Source: Negativibacillus massiliensis
GTDB lineage: Bacteria; Bacillota; Clostridia; Oscillospirales; Ruminococcaceae
Assembly: GCF_900148495.1 (NCBI RefSeq)
Contig: NZ_FTRU01000008.1
Location: 186,001 to 250,000 of the forward strand
Direction: 5' to 3'
DNA: 64,000 nt
The notes beneath the pieces were generated by a model that worked only from the letters and a program-made list of their open reading frames with translations, made no database searches and was not told where the DNA came from. The position numbers and the translations under genes were made by a program. Of this stretch, positions 50,117 to 59,527 are shown in pieces. Position 1 is the stretch's first letter, and each line of letters opens with the position of its first letter.

Positions 50117-52375
50117 ATGTATAAAGTAAACAAAAAAGATGAAGTACCAATTTATCTGTTCCATCAGGGAACAAATTATAAGGCATACGAGTTTTTGGGT
50201 TCCCACTCGTCTAAGCGAAAAGGCGTATCCGGTGCGATTTTTCGTGTATGGGCACCACACGCCCTGAGTGTTTCGGTTGTCGGTGATTTTAATGATTGGA
50301 ATCGAACACAAAATCCAATGGAAAAAATTAGCGACAATGGATTGTGGGAAGGTTTTGTACCGGACATAAAACAATACGATCTGTATAAGTATAGTATTGA
50401 GACACAGGAAGGAAAGATCCTGCTCAAGACCGATCCGTACGCATTTCACATGCAGACCCGCCCGGAATCAGCATCCCGCTTTTATGAGCTTGGAAAATAT
50501 CTCTGGAAAGATCAGGCGTGGATGGATAAAAGAAAACTGCAGAACCATGTGGGTGAGCCAATCAACATCTATGAGGTAAACATTGGTTCCTGGCGTCAGT
50601 ACGAGGATGGACAGTTTTTTGATTACCGCAAATGTGCGGATGAATTGGTGTCTTATGTCAAAGATATGGGATATACTCACGTGGAACTGATGCCAATTAC
50701 CGAATACCCGTTTGACCCATCCTGGGGTTATCAGGTAACCGGATATTTTGCAGCAACTTCTCGTTATGGCACCCCAAAGGACTTCATGTACTTTGTCAAC
50801 AAGATGCATGAAAACAATATCGGTGTCATTATGGACTGGGTTCCAGCACATTTTCCGAAAGATGCACAGGGACTATACGAGTTTGATGGTTCCCAGTGTT
50901 ATGAATATCAGGATATTCAAAAACGGGAACACCCGCATTGGGGAACCAGAATTTTTGATTTTGGACGTCCAGAGGTGCAGAGCTTCCTGATTTCCAGCGC
51001 AATGTTCTGGGTCGAAAAATTCCACATTGATGGACTGCGCGTTGATGCGGTAGCATCGATGCTTTACTTGGATTACGGAAGAGAATCCTGGGAATGGACA
51101 CCAAATGTTCATGGCGGAAACGAAAACCTGGAAGCAGTGGAATTTTTAAAGAAACTTAATTCTGCAATTTTAGGAGAACATTCCGATGTCCTGATGATTG
51201 CTGAGGAATCTTCTGCATGGCCGCTGGTAACCAAACCGCCATATGTGGGAGGATTGGGCTTTAACTTTAAGTGGAATATGGGCTGGATGAACGACATGCT
51301 CAATTACATATCGCTTGATCCGATTTATCGTTCCTATAACCATGATAAATTGACCTTCAGCATGATGTATGCTTTTTCGGAAAACTATGTGCTTCCGCTT
51401 TCCCACGATGAGGTTGTTCACGGCAAGTGTTCGCTCATCAATAAGATGCCGGGAGAATACAGCCAGAAGTTTGCAGGTATGCGCACCATGCTCGGTTACA
51501 TGATGGCGCACCCAGGCAAGAAACTTTTGTTCATGGGACAGGAATTTGGACAGTTTATCGAATGGAACTTTGAAAAAGAACTGGATTGGCAGCTGCTCTC
51601 CTATGAAAGCCACCGCAAGCTGCAAAGCTTTGTAAGGGATCTTAACCACTTCTATCTGGAAAATTCTCCAATGTGGGAAATTGATGATAGCTGGGATGGA
51701 TTCCAGTGGCTGGTTCATGATGATAACACCCAGAATGTTGTGATCTTCCGCCGTACCAATGATGAGGGCGACGATGTCATTGCAATCTGTAACTTTGCTC
51801 CGGTAGAACGTGATGGATATCGTTTCGGTATTCCGGAAGAGAAGAATTATGAAATCGCGCTCAATTCGGATGATATCCGATATGGCGGAAATGGCATTAA
51901 AGAAAAAGAGATTATCCTTTCTGAAAAGATTGCAATGCATGGTAAAGCAAACTCAATTGCAGTGGATATCCCTCCAATGTCTGTAATGTATCTGAAACCT
52001 TCTAAGATTCAGCCGGAATCAAAAGAGGACAATGTTATTGATGTTGAGGTAACCGAAGAGCCTGCAAAAGAATCCAAGCAGGAAGAGAAACCAAAGCGTA
52101 CCCGCAAAAAAGCAGTGACAGCAGAAGAAACAGCGGCGCCAGTGGAAGAAAAGCCGAAACGCACTCGCAAGAAAGCGGCACCAGCAGAGGATGCAGCACC
52201 AGTAGAAGAAAAACCGAAGCGTACCCGGAAAAAGGCAGTGACAGCAGAGGAGACAGCGGCGCTAGCAGAAGAAAAACCAAAACGCACCCGCAAAAAGGCA
52301 GCAGCAGAAAGCACGAAGCAGGAAACTGCTGAAAAGCCAAAGCGTACCCGTAAAACAACAAAAACACAAGAATAA
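50117..52375 (+). CDS. glgB: 1,4-alpha-glucan branching enzyme with Lys/Arg-rich repeat tail
   Basis: 752 aa from ATG 50117 with GAGGGGG 8 nt upstream. An N-terminal CBM48 domain (FRVWAPHALSVSVVGDFNDWN) is followed by a GH13 barrel with nucleophile Asp310 (GLRVDAVASMLY), acid Glu363 (MIAEESSAWP) and LSHDEVVHGK, and a beta C-domain ending near residue 635. It forms alpha-1,6 branches in glycogen. The last about 115 residues are unusual: five copies of KPKRTRK separated by Ala/Glu/Thr-rich linkers (nt 52080-52372). Branching enzymes normally end at the C-domain. Confidence 0.95.
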   Translation: MYKVNKKDEVPIYLFHQGTNYKAYEFLGSHSSKRKGVSGAIFRVWAPHALSVSVVGDFNDWNRTQNPMEKISDNGLWEGFVPDIKQYDLYKYSIETQEGKILLKTDPYAFHMQTRPESASRFYELGKYLWKDQAWMDKRKLQNHVGEPINIYEVNIGSWRQYEDGQFFDYRKCADELVSYVKDMGYTHVELMPITEYPFDPSWGYQVTGYFAATSRYGTPKDFMYFVNKMHENNIGVIMDWVPAHFPKDAQGLYEFDGSQCYEYQDIQKREHPHWGTRIFDFGRPEVQSFLISSAMFWVEKFHIDGLRVDAVASMLYLDYGRESWEWTPNVHGGNENLEAVEFLKKLNSAILGEHSDVLMIAEESSAWPLVTKPPYVGGLGFNFKWNMGWMNDMLNYISLDPIYRSYNHDKLTFSMMYAFSENYVLPLSHDEVVHGKCSLINKMPGEYSQKFAGMRTMLGYMMAHPGKKLLFMGQEFGQFIEWNFEKELDWQLLSYESHRKLQSFVRDLNHFYLENSPMWEIDDSWDGFQWLVHDDNTQNVVIFRRTNDEGDDVIAICNFAPVERDGYRFGIPEEKNYEIALNSDDIRYGGNGIKEKEIILSEKIAMHGKANSIAVDIPPMSVMYLKPSKIQPESKEDNVIDVEVTEEPAKESKQEEKPKRTRKKAVTAEETAAPVEEKPKRTRKKAAPAEDAAPVEEKPKRTRKKAVTAEETAALAEEKPKRTRKKAAAESTKQETAEKPKRTRKTTKTQE
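52080..52372 (+). repeat. In-frame tandem repeats encoding the basic tail of GlgB
   Basis: Five units of about 60-63 bp, each encoding EKPKRTRK plus a linker such as KAVTAEETAAPVE. They begin near 52084, 52146, 52206, 52269 and 52332. Unit length varies slightly in whole codons. Confidence 0.85.
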
Positions 52376-52438
52376 TCTTGTATCAAAACAACCGGTCAAA
52401 CCGGAAATAGAGCAACTCATTACCAGAGGGGGATAAAC

Positions 52439-53665
52439 ATGATCGTAAAGAAAGAATGGATCGCGATGCTTCTGGCAGGTGGACAGGGAAGCCGTCTGCA
52501 CGCACTCACCAGAGATATCGCAAAACCGGCAGTGCCGTTTGGAGGCAAATATCGAATTATCGATTTTCCTCTTTCCAACTGTGTAAACTCGGGAATTGAT
52601 ACGGTAGGCGTACTGACCCAGTATCAGCCGCTTCAGCTCAACGAATATCTTGGCAACGGACAGCCTTGGGACCTTGACCGTATCCATGGCGGTGTCTATG
52701 TGCTGCCGCCTTACCAGAAGAGCTCCAACTCAGACTGGTATACCGGTACAGCAAACGCAATCTATCAGAACATTAACTTTATCAACCGCTATGATCCGGA
52801 ATATGTTGTCATTCTTTCCGGTGACCATATCTATAAGATGGACTATTCCAAGATGCTGGAATTCCATAAGGAAAAACAGGCGGACTGCACCATTGCTGTT
52901 ATGGAAGTTCCGTGGGAAGAAGCATCCCGTTTTGGTATCATGGCTTGCGATGAAGAACAAAAAATCTATGAATTTGCAGAAAAACCAAAGGAACCAAAGA
53001 GCAATCTGGCTTCGATGGGAATTTATATCTTCTCCTGGAGCAAACTGAGAAAATATCTGGAAGAAGATGAAGCAAATCCGGATTCCGAAAACGATTTTGG
53101 AAAGAACGTTATTCCAGCAATGCTCCAAAACGGTGAGAGAATGTATGCGTACGCTTTCCAGGGATACTGGAAAGACGTAGGAACCATTGATTCTCTGTGG
53201 GAAGCAAATATGGACCTGCTCAATCCAAACGTACCGCTTGACCTGTATGACGACAGCTGGAAGATCTATGCACGAAATCCAGTTATGCCGCCGCAGTATG
53301 TTGCAGATGGAGCTATTACCCAGAATGCAATGATCAGCGAAGGTTGTTTTGTAGAGGGCGAAGTTGATTTCTCTGTTTTGTTTGCCGGCGTTGTGGTAGA
53401 AAAAGGTGCTGTGGTTCATGACAGTATCGTAATGCCTGGTTCGGTTATCAAAGCAGGTGCAGTAGTGGAATATTCGATCGTGGCAGAGAACGCAGTAATC
53501 GGAGAAAACGCAGTAGTAGGCTGCCGTCCGGAAAATGTTGAGGACAAAGCAAGCTGGGGCGTTACCGTAATTGCAAAGGGAATCCATGTTGGCAAAAACG
53601 TCAAGGTTCCGGCAAAAGCAATGATTGAACAGGATATACCGGAGGTGGACGGAAATGATGAGTAA
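52439..53665 (+). CDS. glgC: Glucose-1-phosphate adenylyltransferase, catalytic subunit
   Basis: 408 aa, AGAGGGGG upstream. Nucleotide-binding [36 protein letters not shown], the glucose-1-phosphate site [10 protein letters not shown], and a C-terminal hexapeptide beta-helix (about 290-400). It makes ADP-glucose, the committed step of glycogen synthesis. The key motifs GGxGxRL and FxEKP are intact, unlike in the following GlgD. It starts 63 bp after glgB, and its end overlaps glgD. Confidence 0.95.
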   Translation: MIVKKEWIAMLLAGGQGSRLHALTRDIAKPAVPFGGKYRIIDFPLSNCVNSGIDTVGVLTQYQPLQLNEYLGNGQPWDLDRIHGGVYVLPPYQKSSNSDWYTGTANAIYQNINFINRYDPEYVVILSGDHIYKMDYSKMLEFHKEKQADCTIAVMEVPWEEASRFGIMACDEEQKIYEFAEKPKEPKSNLASMGIYIFSWSKLRKYLEEDEANPDSENDFGKNVIPAMLQNGERMYAYAFQGYWKDVGTIDSLWEANMDLLNPNVPLDLYDDSWKIYARNPVMPPQYVADGAITQNAMISEGCFVEGEVDFSVLFAGVVVEKGAVVHDSIVMPGSVIKAGAVVEYSIVAENAVIGENAVVGCRPENVEDKASWGVTVIAKGIHVGKNVKVPAKAMIEQDIPEVDGNDE

Positions 53666-54770
53666 AACACTGGGAATTGTATTTTCCAATATGCATGATT
53701 CCATGCTGGGACAGCTGACAGAAAACCGTACCATGGCTTCTGTGCCATTTGGCGGAAGATATCGTCTGATTGACTTTGTATTATCTAACCTGATTAATTC
53801 TGGCATCAAGGATGTCGGTATCATCACAAAGAGCAATTTCCAGTCCTTGATGGATCATGTTGGAAATGGTAAGGAATGGGATCTTTCTCGTAAGAAAGGC
53901 GGCTTGACCATTCTTCCTCCATATGGAAGCCAGGAGGCAGTTCTTTACCGTGGTCGTCTGGAAGCACTGGGAAACATTTATAACTATATCCGTTCCTCGA
54001 AAGCAGAGATCGTTGTTATGACAGACTGCGATAACATCACCTCCATCGACTATTCGGATGTGCTGCGTTACCATAAAGAAAAAGATGCCGATATTACGGT
54101 AGTATATAAACATAAACCGATTACCGACTCCATCCATCGTGATGTTATCACCATCAGCATGGATGAAAACAAACGTGTTAACGGTGCATTTATTAACCCT
54201 GAGCAGGAAGAGGGCAATGTTCTGCTGAACATGACAGTAATCAGCAAACGTCTGCTGGAAAGAATCATCAGCGAAGCATCCAGCACAAACTTCTACAGCT
54301 TTACCCGCGGTGTTCTGCAGCAGGGAAATCAGCGTCTGAAAATCTACGGCTATGCTTACGATAATTATGTAGCAGACATCAAGTCGCTTCAGTCTTACTA
54401 TGACTGCACAATGGAACTGCTGAATCCAGATGTACGTCGTCAGCTGTTCCCACCGGAACGTCCGGTTTACACCAAAGTACGAGATGAAGTTCCAGTTCGA
54501 TATGGTATCAATGCAAGTGCAAAGAATTCCATGATCGCAGACGGATGTGTCATCGAAGGAACAGTAGAAAATTCGATTATTTTCCGTGGTGTTAAGATTG
54601 GCAAGGGTGCGGTTGTGAAAAACTCGATTCTGATGCAGGGAACTTATGTCGGTGAAAAGAGCGTACTTGATTGCGTTGTTACCGATAAGGATGTTATGAT
54701 TCGCGATTCCAAGACCCTGATTGGATGCAAAGAGTATCCATTCTTTGTTAAAAAGGGTACCGCAGTATAA
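53655..54770 (+). CDS. glgD: GlgD, regulatory paralogue of glucose-1-phosphate adenylyltransferase
   Basis: About 371 aa from ATG 53655 (a second ATG follows directly), with GGAGGTGG upstream inside glgC. It shares the GlgC fold ([22 protein letters not shown], a C-terminal beta-helix with [21 protein letters not shown]) but lacks the GGxGxRL loop; the N-terminus reads [12 protein letters not shown] instead. This is the hallmark of Firmicutes GlgD, which forms a hetero-oligomer with GlgC and modulates its activity. Overlap of 11 bp couples the two. Confidence 0.94.
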   Translation: MMSKTLGIVFSNMHDSMLGQLTENRTMASVPFGGRYRLIDFVLSNLINSGIKDVGIITKSNFQSLMDHVGNGKEWDLSRKKGGLTILPPYGSQEAVLYRGRLEALGNIYNYIRSSKAEIVVMTDCDNITSIDYSDVLRYHKEKDADITVVYKHKPITDSIHRDVITISMDENKRVNGAFINPEQEEGNVLLNMTVISKRLLERIISEASSTNFYSFTRGVLQQGNQRLKIYGYAYDNYVADIKSLQSYYDCTMELLNPDVRRQLFPPERPVYTKVRDEVPVRYGINASAKNSMIADGCVIEGTVENSIIFRGVKIGKGAVVKNSILMQGTYVGEKSVLDCVVTDKDVMIRDSKTLIGCKEYPFFVKKGTAV

Positions 54771-54783
54771 AATGAAAGATGCA

Positions 54784-54824
54784 GGAAGTCCCTCCTTGTC
54801 ATCCAAGGAAGGGACTTCCCTTTT
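54784..54824 (+). terminator. Hairpin between glgD and glgA
   Basis: GGAAGTCCCTCCTTG pairs with CAAGGAAGGGACTTCC with one bulge and is followed by C and TTTT. It probably reduces read-through into glgA. Confidence 0.7.
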
Positions 54825-54857
54825 CAAAATCAAGCGTATCTGAAGGGGGCACAGTGA

Positions 54858-56279
54858 ATGAAAATTTTGTTTGTAGCAAGTGAGGCAAGACCTTTTATCG
54901 CATCCGGCGGTTTGGCAGATGTGGCAGGTTCTCTTCCAAAAGCGTTGTGTGATCTGGGACACGAGTGCCGTGTTGTAATTCCACTTTATAAAAATATTCC
55001 GCAGCAGTTCAGAGAAAAAATGGAGTTTGTAAGAAACTTCAATGTACCGCTGGCATGGCGTAATCAGTACTGTGGTGTATTCAAGATCCGTCATCAGGGA
55101 GTTGTTTACTATTTCCTGGATAACGAATATTATTTTAAACGCGATAACCTGTACGGATATTATGATGATGCAGAGCGTTTTGCGTTCTTCTCCAAGGCAG
55201 CAATGGAGATGATCAACTACATTGATTTTGATCCGGATGTTGTTCATGCAAATGATTGGCACACTGCACTTGTTCCGGTTTATCTCAATACATTCTATCG
55301 CAGCATTCCAAAATATCATGAAATCAAGACAGTATTCACCATCCACAACATTCAGTATCAGGGTCAGTACGGTATGGAAATTGCCTGGGATGTTCTAGGA
55401 ATTCCAGAATATCAGCATCCGGTACTGGAATATAATGGCTGCCTGAACATGATGAAAGCAGCGATTATGCAGGTCAATATCGTCAATACCGTCAGCCCGA
55501 GCTATGCAATGGAAATCCATGATCCATGGTTCTCACATGGTCTGGACCCAATTTTGAACATCAAAGGCGATCGCGTCATCGGTATCCTCAACGGAATTGA
55601 TATCAAAGACAATGATCCAAAGACCGATGAAAACATCTATAAGAATTATGATGCAAAACATATCGAAGACAAGAAAGTAAACAAGCTGGAACTGATGAAA
55701 GAGATGGGACTGGAGCCGGATGAAAACCGTATGCTGATCGGTATGGTCAGCCGTATGGCTTCTCACAAAGGTCTGGATCTGGTTAAATATATCTTCCATG
55801 ACCTAATGAGGGACAATGTTTCGGTTGTAATCCTTGGTTCCGGTGAGGAAGTTTACGAAAATTTCTTCCGCGAGATGCAGAACCGTTACCCAGGCAGAGT
55901 TGCTGTCAAGATCGGTTTTATTCCAAGTCTTTCCAAGAAGATTTATGCCGGTGCAGATGCATTCCTGATGCCATCCAAGAGCGAACCTTGCGGATTGGCG
56001 CAGATGGTAGCAGCAAGATACGGAACCCTTCCAATTGTTCGAGAAACCGGTGGATTGAAAGACAGCATCCATGATATGGGTGACAAGAACGGAAACGGAT
56101 TTACCTTTAAGACATACAACGCACACGATATGCTGGGTGCAATCCAGAGAGCAGAAGGACTGTTTGGAAACAAACCTCTTTGGAAAAAAGCAATGCTGTC
56201 AGCAATGGAGTCCGATTTCAGTTGGAACAAATCTGCTGGCGACTATGTCAACATGTATAAGATGATTTTGAAAGATTAA
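54858..56279 (+). CDS. glgA: Glycogen synthase (ADP-glucose type)
   Basis: 473 aa, AAGGGGG upstream. GT5 motifs: an N-terminal ASGGLADVAGSLPKAL loop, HANDWHTALVP, FTIHNIQYQGQYG, and the C-terminal SKSEPCGLAQMVAARYGTLPIVRETGGLKDSI with the catalytic Glu-x7-Glu region. It elongates glycogen from ADP-glucose. The N-terminal loop usually reads K(S/T)GGL; here Ser-Gly-Gly is preceded by Ala rather than Lys, which is seen in some bacterial synthases. Last gene of the glg set. Confidence 0.95.
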   Translation: MKILFVASEARPFIASGGLADVAGSLPKALCDLGHECRVVIPLYKNIPQQFREKMEFVRNFNVPLAWRNQYCGVFKIRHQGVVYYFLDNEYYFKRDNLYGYYDDAERFAFFSKAAMEMINYIDFDPDVVHANDWHTALVPVYLNTFYRSIPKYHEIKTVFTIHNIQYQGQYGMEIAWDVLGIPEYQHPVLEYNGCLNMMKAAIMQVNIVNTVSPSYAMEIHDPWFSHGLDPILNIKGDRVIGILNGIDIKDNDPKTDENIYKNYDAKHIEDKKVNKLELMKEMGLEPDENRMLIGMVSRMASHKGLDLVKYIFHDLMRDNVSVVILGSGEEVYENFFREMQNRYPGRVAVKIGFIPSLSKKIYAGADAFLMPSKSEPCGLAQMVAARYGTLPIVRETGGLKDSIHDMGDKNGNGFTFKTYNAHDMLGAIQRAEGLFGNKPLWKKAMLSAMESDFSWNKSAGDYVNMYKMILKD

Positions 56280-56280
56280 T

Positions 56281-56312
56281 AAAAAAGCAGCTCCGATTGG
56301 AGCTGCTTTTTT
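56281..56312. terminator. Bidirectional terminator between glgA and the methyltransferase
   Basis: AAAAAAGCAGCTCC pairs with GGAGCTGCTTTTTT around GATT, between convergent genes. Confidence 0.9.
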
Positions 56313-57063
56313 AATTTCCGATATGAACAATGGTGTTGCTGGGAAGCAGGATTTTGTCAGAAACACAGTAGCGGACAAACAGCTTTTTGCATTCATCCAG
56401 AAAGTAAAGATAGCATGGGTCGTCTTTTTGAGGGGAATAAGAGGAAGAAAGACACCAATGGAGAAACTTTTCCATCGATACAAATTGGTCGTTTGAAAAA
56501 GTAAGGGTATGTTCATGCGAATGGAAAAAGGAAAGCACTTCTTTTCCACTAAGGTTTAACCCGTTGTGAAATCCTGAAAACCGTGTTCCTAAAATTCGGG
56601 TACAGATTTCCTGATAGTCTCGGATAATCGGGGAATCAGTGTCTTTTGTGTTCCATATCAGAAGAATTTTACCGTTTGGTCGTAAAATCCGGTCACATTC
56701 TGCCCGGAAAGAGACACTGTCAAACCAGTGAAAGGATTGCGCACAGGAAACCAAATCAACACTGTTGTCCGAAAGGGGAATATTTTCCGCACTGCCTGAA
56801 ACAGGGGTAAACAGCCTAGAATCCAGCTTCTCTGCCGCTAAGGAAAGCATGGAAGGGTCGGGTTCTATCCCGTATACGTGATAACCACAATCAATCAGCA
56901 AACGGGAAAAAATTCCTGTTCCACACCCGATATCAGCAGCCCGAGGATGAGTTGTATGGGGAAAAACGAGTGTGTGCAAGACAGATTTTAGTTGATCGGG
57001 ATAGGAAGAACGGCCTTTTTGATAAGACGAAGCCTTTCCTGCAAAATTTTGATTTTCCTGCAT
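56311..57063 (-). CDS. Class I SAM-dependent methyltransferase
   Basis: 250 aa. Motif I is AADIGCGTGIFSRLLID (about 43-59), followed by GIEPDPSM, SAENIPLSDNSVDLVSCAQSFHWFD (motif II/III region) and RPNGKILLIWN. The layout matches small-molecule methyltransferases of the UbiE/Methyltransf_11 group; the target is unknown. The weak GGTGGTG site lies within a 9-bp inverted repeat (57072-57080 and 57097-57105) that also frames a TGCTATACT -10-like sequence. Confidence 0.85.
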   Translation of the reverse strand: MQENQNFAGKASSYQKGRSSYPDQLKSVLHTLVFPHTTHPRAADIGCGTGIFSRLLIDCGYHVYGIEPDPSMLSLAAEKLDSRLFTPVSGSAENIPLSDNSVDLVSCAQSFHWFDSVSFRAECDRILRPNGKILLIWNTKDTDSPIIRDYQEICTRILGTRFSGFHNGLNLSGKEVLSFFHSHEHTLTFSNDQFVSMEKFLHWCLSSSYSPQKDDPCYLYFLDECKKLFVRYCVSDKILLPSNTIVHIGN

Positions 57064-57071
57064 AAAAACAC

Positions 57072-57105
57072 CACCAATTCTTTTTTCAGTATAGCAGAAT
57101 TGGTG
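57072..57105 (-). promoter_or_regulatory. Inverted repeat framing the methyltransferase promoter
   Basis: CACCAATTC (57072-57080) and GAATTGGTG (57097-57105) are exact inverted copies. Between them the minus strand reads TGCTATACT, an extended -10. It could be an operator for the methyltransferase gene. Confidence 0.45.
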
Positions 57106-57122
57106 TCATAAGTACAGCTGCC

Positions 57123-58256
57123 TTACAGCAGGGAAGAGCCTTCTCTGGCGATCTTAAAATCAATCATCTGTGCAACCACACTCTCCAGTACATCGTCCAT
57201 CATGGAAAAATCCATTGCAGAAAGATAAATTTGCTCCAACTGATCGTGCAGTTCTTTGTTTTCTGATAACAGATATACAGCTTGTGCAATCATCTGGGCT
57301 GCGGCTTTTTGATTAAAGGAAAGTCTCTTTTTGTGTCGGCGCAGAGAATCAAGATCCAGAAAACGTTTTGCATGGATGTGGCGCTGGCTGATCAGTGTAG
57401 GTTGATCTATCAGTCCGGAAAGATCGTGGAAGCGATTTTCGGTCAGGAAAGCAAGACCAAGTTCCGGTAAAATCAGGTGATCGATTTTGGTATGGGGTGA
57501 AAGCGGACAGTAACAGGTAATGACGTCCTGACCGTTTTCCAGCGCATGAGAGCGGAGAGCGGACAGAAACAGGGAAGATGCAGCACCCCAATCATCAGAG
57601 ATAAAACAAATATCCTGACAAAGCGAGCGGACCGTGGAAGCAAGGCTTACAATTCCCTCTGCATTGATGGCACTTAAAAAACGGACCTTTTCTTTTCCAC
57701 GACCGGACTTTTTCGGGAAGTTTTTATAGGAAAAATGTTTTGCATAAGCATTTAGTTTTTGCGGATTTAAGCTGCTCAGTGCAATGCGATGGGAGTCATT
57801 CAAAAAGCTTTTAGCAGCAGCAAGACAATCGATTGCCTGAGAGTAATTTTTGGAAGTGGTCTGGGAAATCAGACGTATGGTTTCTCCATAAGGTTTTATT
57901 TTTAATGGATCAAGAAAATCGCCAAAGGACAGGATACTTTCTGAAAGTCCGGGATACTTTGGTTCCAGCGCATGAGGAGCAGTAGCATCTGCAATCGAGA
58001 CTTTCCATTCCGGAAAGATGACCGCATCCAGAGAATCTGGATCGGAGGAGCATGGAATCTGTTCCATCAATGGACAGCGATTTTCAAACACAGCAGCAAG
58101 CCGCTTCATAAAGGAAGATTTTCCACATCCGGGACCTCCTTTGATGTAAAAGGTATGCCACTGAGGATCACCATAATCCAGCTGATCAAAACGCGAAACA
58201 AATCCCTGCGGGGAGTTGGAGCCCAGAAAAAAACGAATCGGTGCAGTTTCAGACAT
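57123..58256 (-). CDS. P-loop ATPase of unknown function (PRK06851-like)
   Basis: 377 aa, AAGGAGG before the ATG. A first P-loop IKGGPGCGKSSFMKRL is at about residues 38-53. The second half contains SRHIHAKRF-like and basic segments without a clear second Walker A. The protein resembles a conserved Firmicutes family of putative ATPases with no known role, in which the sequence after the P-loop holds CSSDPDSLDAVIFPEW, also seen here. It is probably cytoplasmic. No operon partner; the methyltransferase downstream (60 bp) has its own promoter-like element. Confidence 0.72.
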   Translation of the reverse strand: MSETAPIRFFLGSNSPQGFVSRFDQLDYGDPQWHTFYIKGGPGCGKSSFMKRLAAVFENRCPLMEQIPCSSDPDSLDAVIFPEWKVSIADATAPHALEPKYPGLSESILSFGDFLDPLKIKPYGETIRLISQTTSKNYSQAIDCLAAAKSFLNDSHRIALSSLNPQKLNAYAKHFSYKNFPKKSGRGKEKVRFLSAINAEGIVSLASTVRSLCQDICFISDDWGAASSLFLSALRSHALENGQDVITCYCPLSPHTKIDHLILPELGLAFLTENRFHDLSGLIDQPTLISQRHIHAKRFLDLDSLRRHKKRLSFNQKAAAQMIAQAVYLLSENKELHDQLEQIYLSAMDFSMMDDVLESVVAQMIDFKIAREGSSLL

Positions 58257-58385
58257 AACGAAGACCTCCTTGCAAAATCACGAGCTTATTACAGTATAGA
58301 AATTGCAGGGAGAAAAGGTGCGGAAAATCCATGCTTCGATCAGAAAAAGAAAGAAGAACAAAAGGAAAAGTTTTTGTTTTGATTT

Positions 58386-58415
58386 TTGTATGCCATAAAA
58401 AAAGGTGCGTATACT
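58386..58415 (+). promoter_or_regulatory. Promoter of the small repeat-containing gene
   Basis: TTGTAT 58386-58391, 18-bp spacer, TATACT 58410-58415. Confidence 0.55.
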
Positions 58416-58461
58416 AATCAGGAAAGATTTGATACCAGCTTTTAGAAAGGCGATGATTTGA

Positions 58462-58674
58462 TTGAAAAACTTAAATGATCTGCTGGCAAAAGATGCAAAA
58501 GCAAAACAGTTTTTTCTAACCCTTCCCGAAAATGCGCAGGGAGCGCTGATTCAGAGCACCAATCAGATCCACAATATGGATGAACTTTACCTCCATGCCT
58601 GCCAGGCGATGGAGTCCCATGCCTGTGAAGCGATGGAATCCCATCCTCACTCCAATATGAAAAAGAGACAATAA
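58462..58674 (+). CDS. Small hypothetical protein with AMESH repeats (70 aa)
   Basis: The likely TTG start at 58462 follows AAAGG by 11 nt. The N-terminal 45 residues look helical (LNDLLAKDAKAKQFFLTLP, then NAQGALIQSTNQIHNMDEL), and the end has two copies of AMESH separated by ACE, rich in His, Cys and Met. A His/Cys/Met-rich tail could bind metal, but nothing proves it. Its own promoter and a strong terminator support a real gene. Family not recognised. Confidence 0.62.
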   Translation: MKNLNDLLAKDAKAKQFFLTLPENAQGALIQSTNQIHNMDELYLHACQAMESHACEAMESHPHSNMKKRQ

Positions 58675-58702
58675 AAAAAGGCTCTTTTAAGAGCCTTTTT
58701 TT
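58673..58702. terminator. Bidirectional terminator after the small gene
   Basis: AAAAAAAGGCTCTT pairs with AAGAGCCTTTTTTT; it also ends the convergent FUSC-family gene. Confidence 0.88.
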
Positions 58703-59316
58703 TCGTAGTTTTGTTCTGGATTGACTTCCGGTTCCGGGTCAACCGGATATCGTTCATTTGGAGGGCGCTGATTACTTTTAAACCAACGCTGAAAGGTGTG
58801 CGGAAAATCAAATCCGTTTCGTTTATCCAGTTTGGAAGGAAGAAGAAAATTCAGTACCAGACTGAAAATAACACCGATACCGGTGTCAATTACGCGGGCG
58901 ATGGTGTAGCCGATGTAGGTATTGACCGGCTGAGTAAATAGAACAACAAAATAAATAACAGCCCCCGGCTGGATGGCAGTAGTTGCTCCTGACAAGATGT
59001 GAAGATAAAGCAGACATAAAAGTCCCAGAACAAGGTAAAATTCTTTTGGAATTCCAAGTGGATGATGGTAGTAGAGCCAGTAGAATGGAATTACAATCAA
59101 TCCCCCGAATAATGTACCGACGAAGCGATTAAATCCAAATTTGAATCCTTCGTGGAAATGGTTGCCCATAGCGTAAACCGCTCCGATACAGGCAAAACAG
59201 GCATTGCGTCCACCAAGCAGATAATCATAGGTTAGAGTGACCAGCAGTACCGAGAGTAGTGTTTTGATTACCCGCATGCCGATTTTGGGAGGATGATAGT
59301 GTGTTGTATGTTCCAT
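58687..59316 (-). CDS. FUSC/aromatic acid exporter family membrane protein
   Basis: 209 aa from ATG 59316, with AAGGAG 7 nt upstream; the longer frame (to 59412) has no site. About five or six membrane helices cover residues 12-165, with the family-type GMRVIKTLLSVLLVTLTYDYLLGG start and NRFVGTLFGGLIVIPFYW. The cytoplasmic tail is short, polar and Pro/Glu-rich. Relatives export aromatic acids or are of unknown function. The usual C-terminal soluble domain is missing, so this is the short form. Confidence 0.75.
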   Translation of the reverse strand: MEHTTHYHPPKIGMRVIKTLLSVLLVTLTYDYLLGGRNACFACIGAVYAMGNHFHEGFKFGFNRFVGTLFGGLIVIPFYWLYYHHPLGIPKEFYLVLGLLCLLYLHILSGATTAIQPGAVIYFVVLFTQPVNTYIGYTIARVIDTGIGVIFSLVLNFLLPSKLDKRNGFDFPHTFQRWFKSNQRPPNERYPVDPEPEVNPEQNYEKKGS

Positions 59317-59480
59317 ACTGATTCTCCTTGCAGCTTTATGAAAAGAAACTCTGATATAAGTATAACAATTCAATAAATAAATTACAATAAAAATAAAGTT
59401 TTTTGTAAACATTTTATATTATTTGCTACAAGGTTTAGGAAAAAGGTTTAGAAAAAATGTAAAAACTTACGTTAATAACT

Positions 59481-59511
59481 TATAAAAAAGGGTCCTGTGT
59501 TAACAGGACCC
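59481..59511 (-). terminator. Terminator of the serine dehydratase operon
   Basis: GGGTCCTGT and ACAGGACCC pair around 4 nt, and on the minus strand the stem is followed by six T. Confidence 0.88.
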
Positions 59512-59527
59512 AAAAAGAGATGATCTT

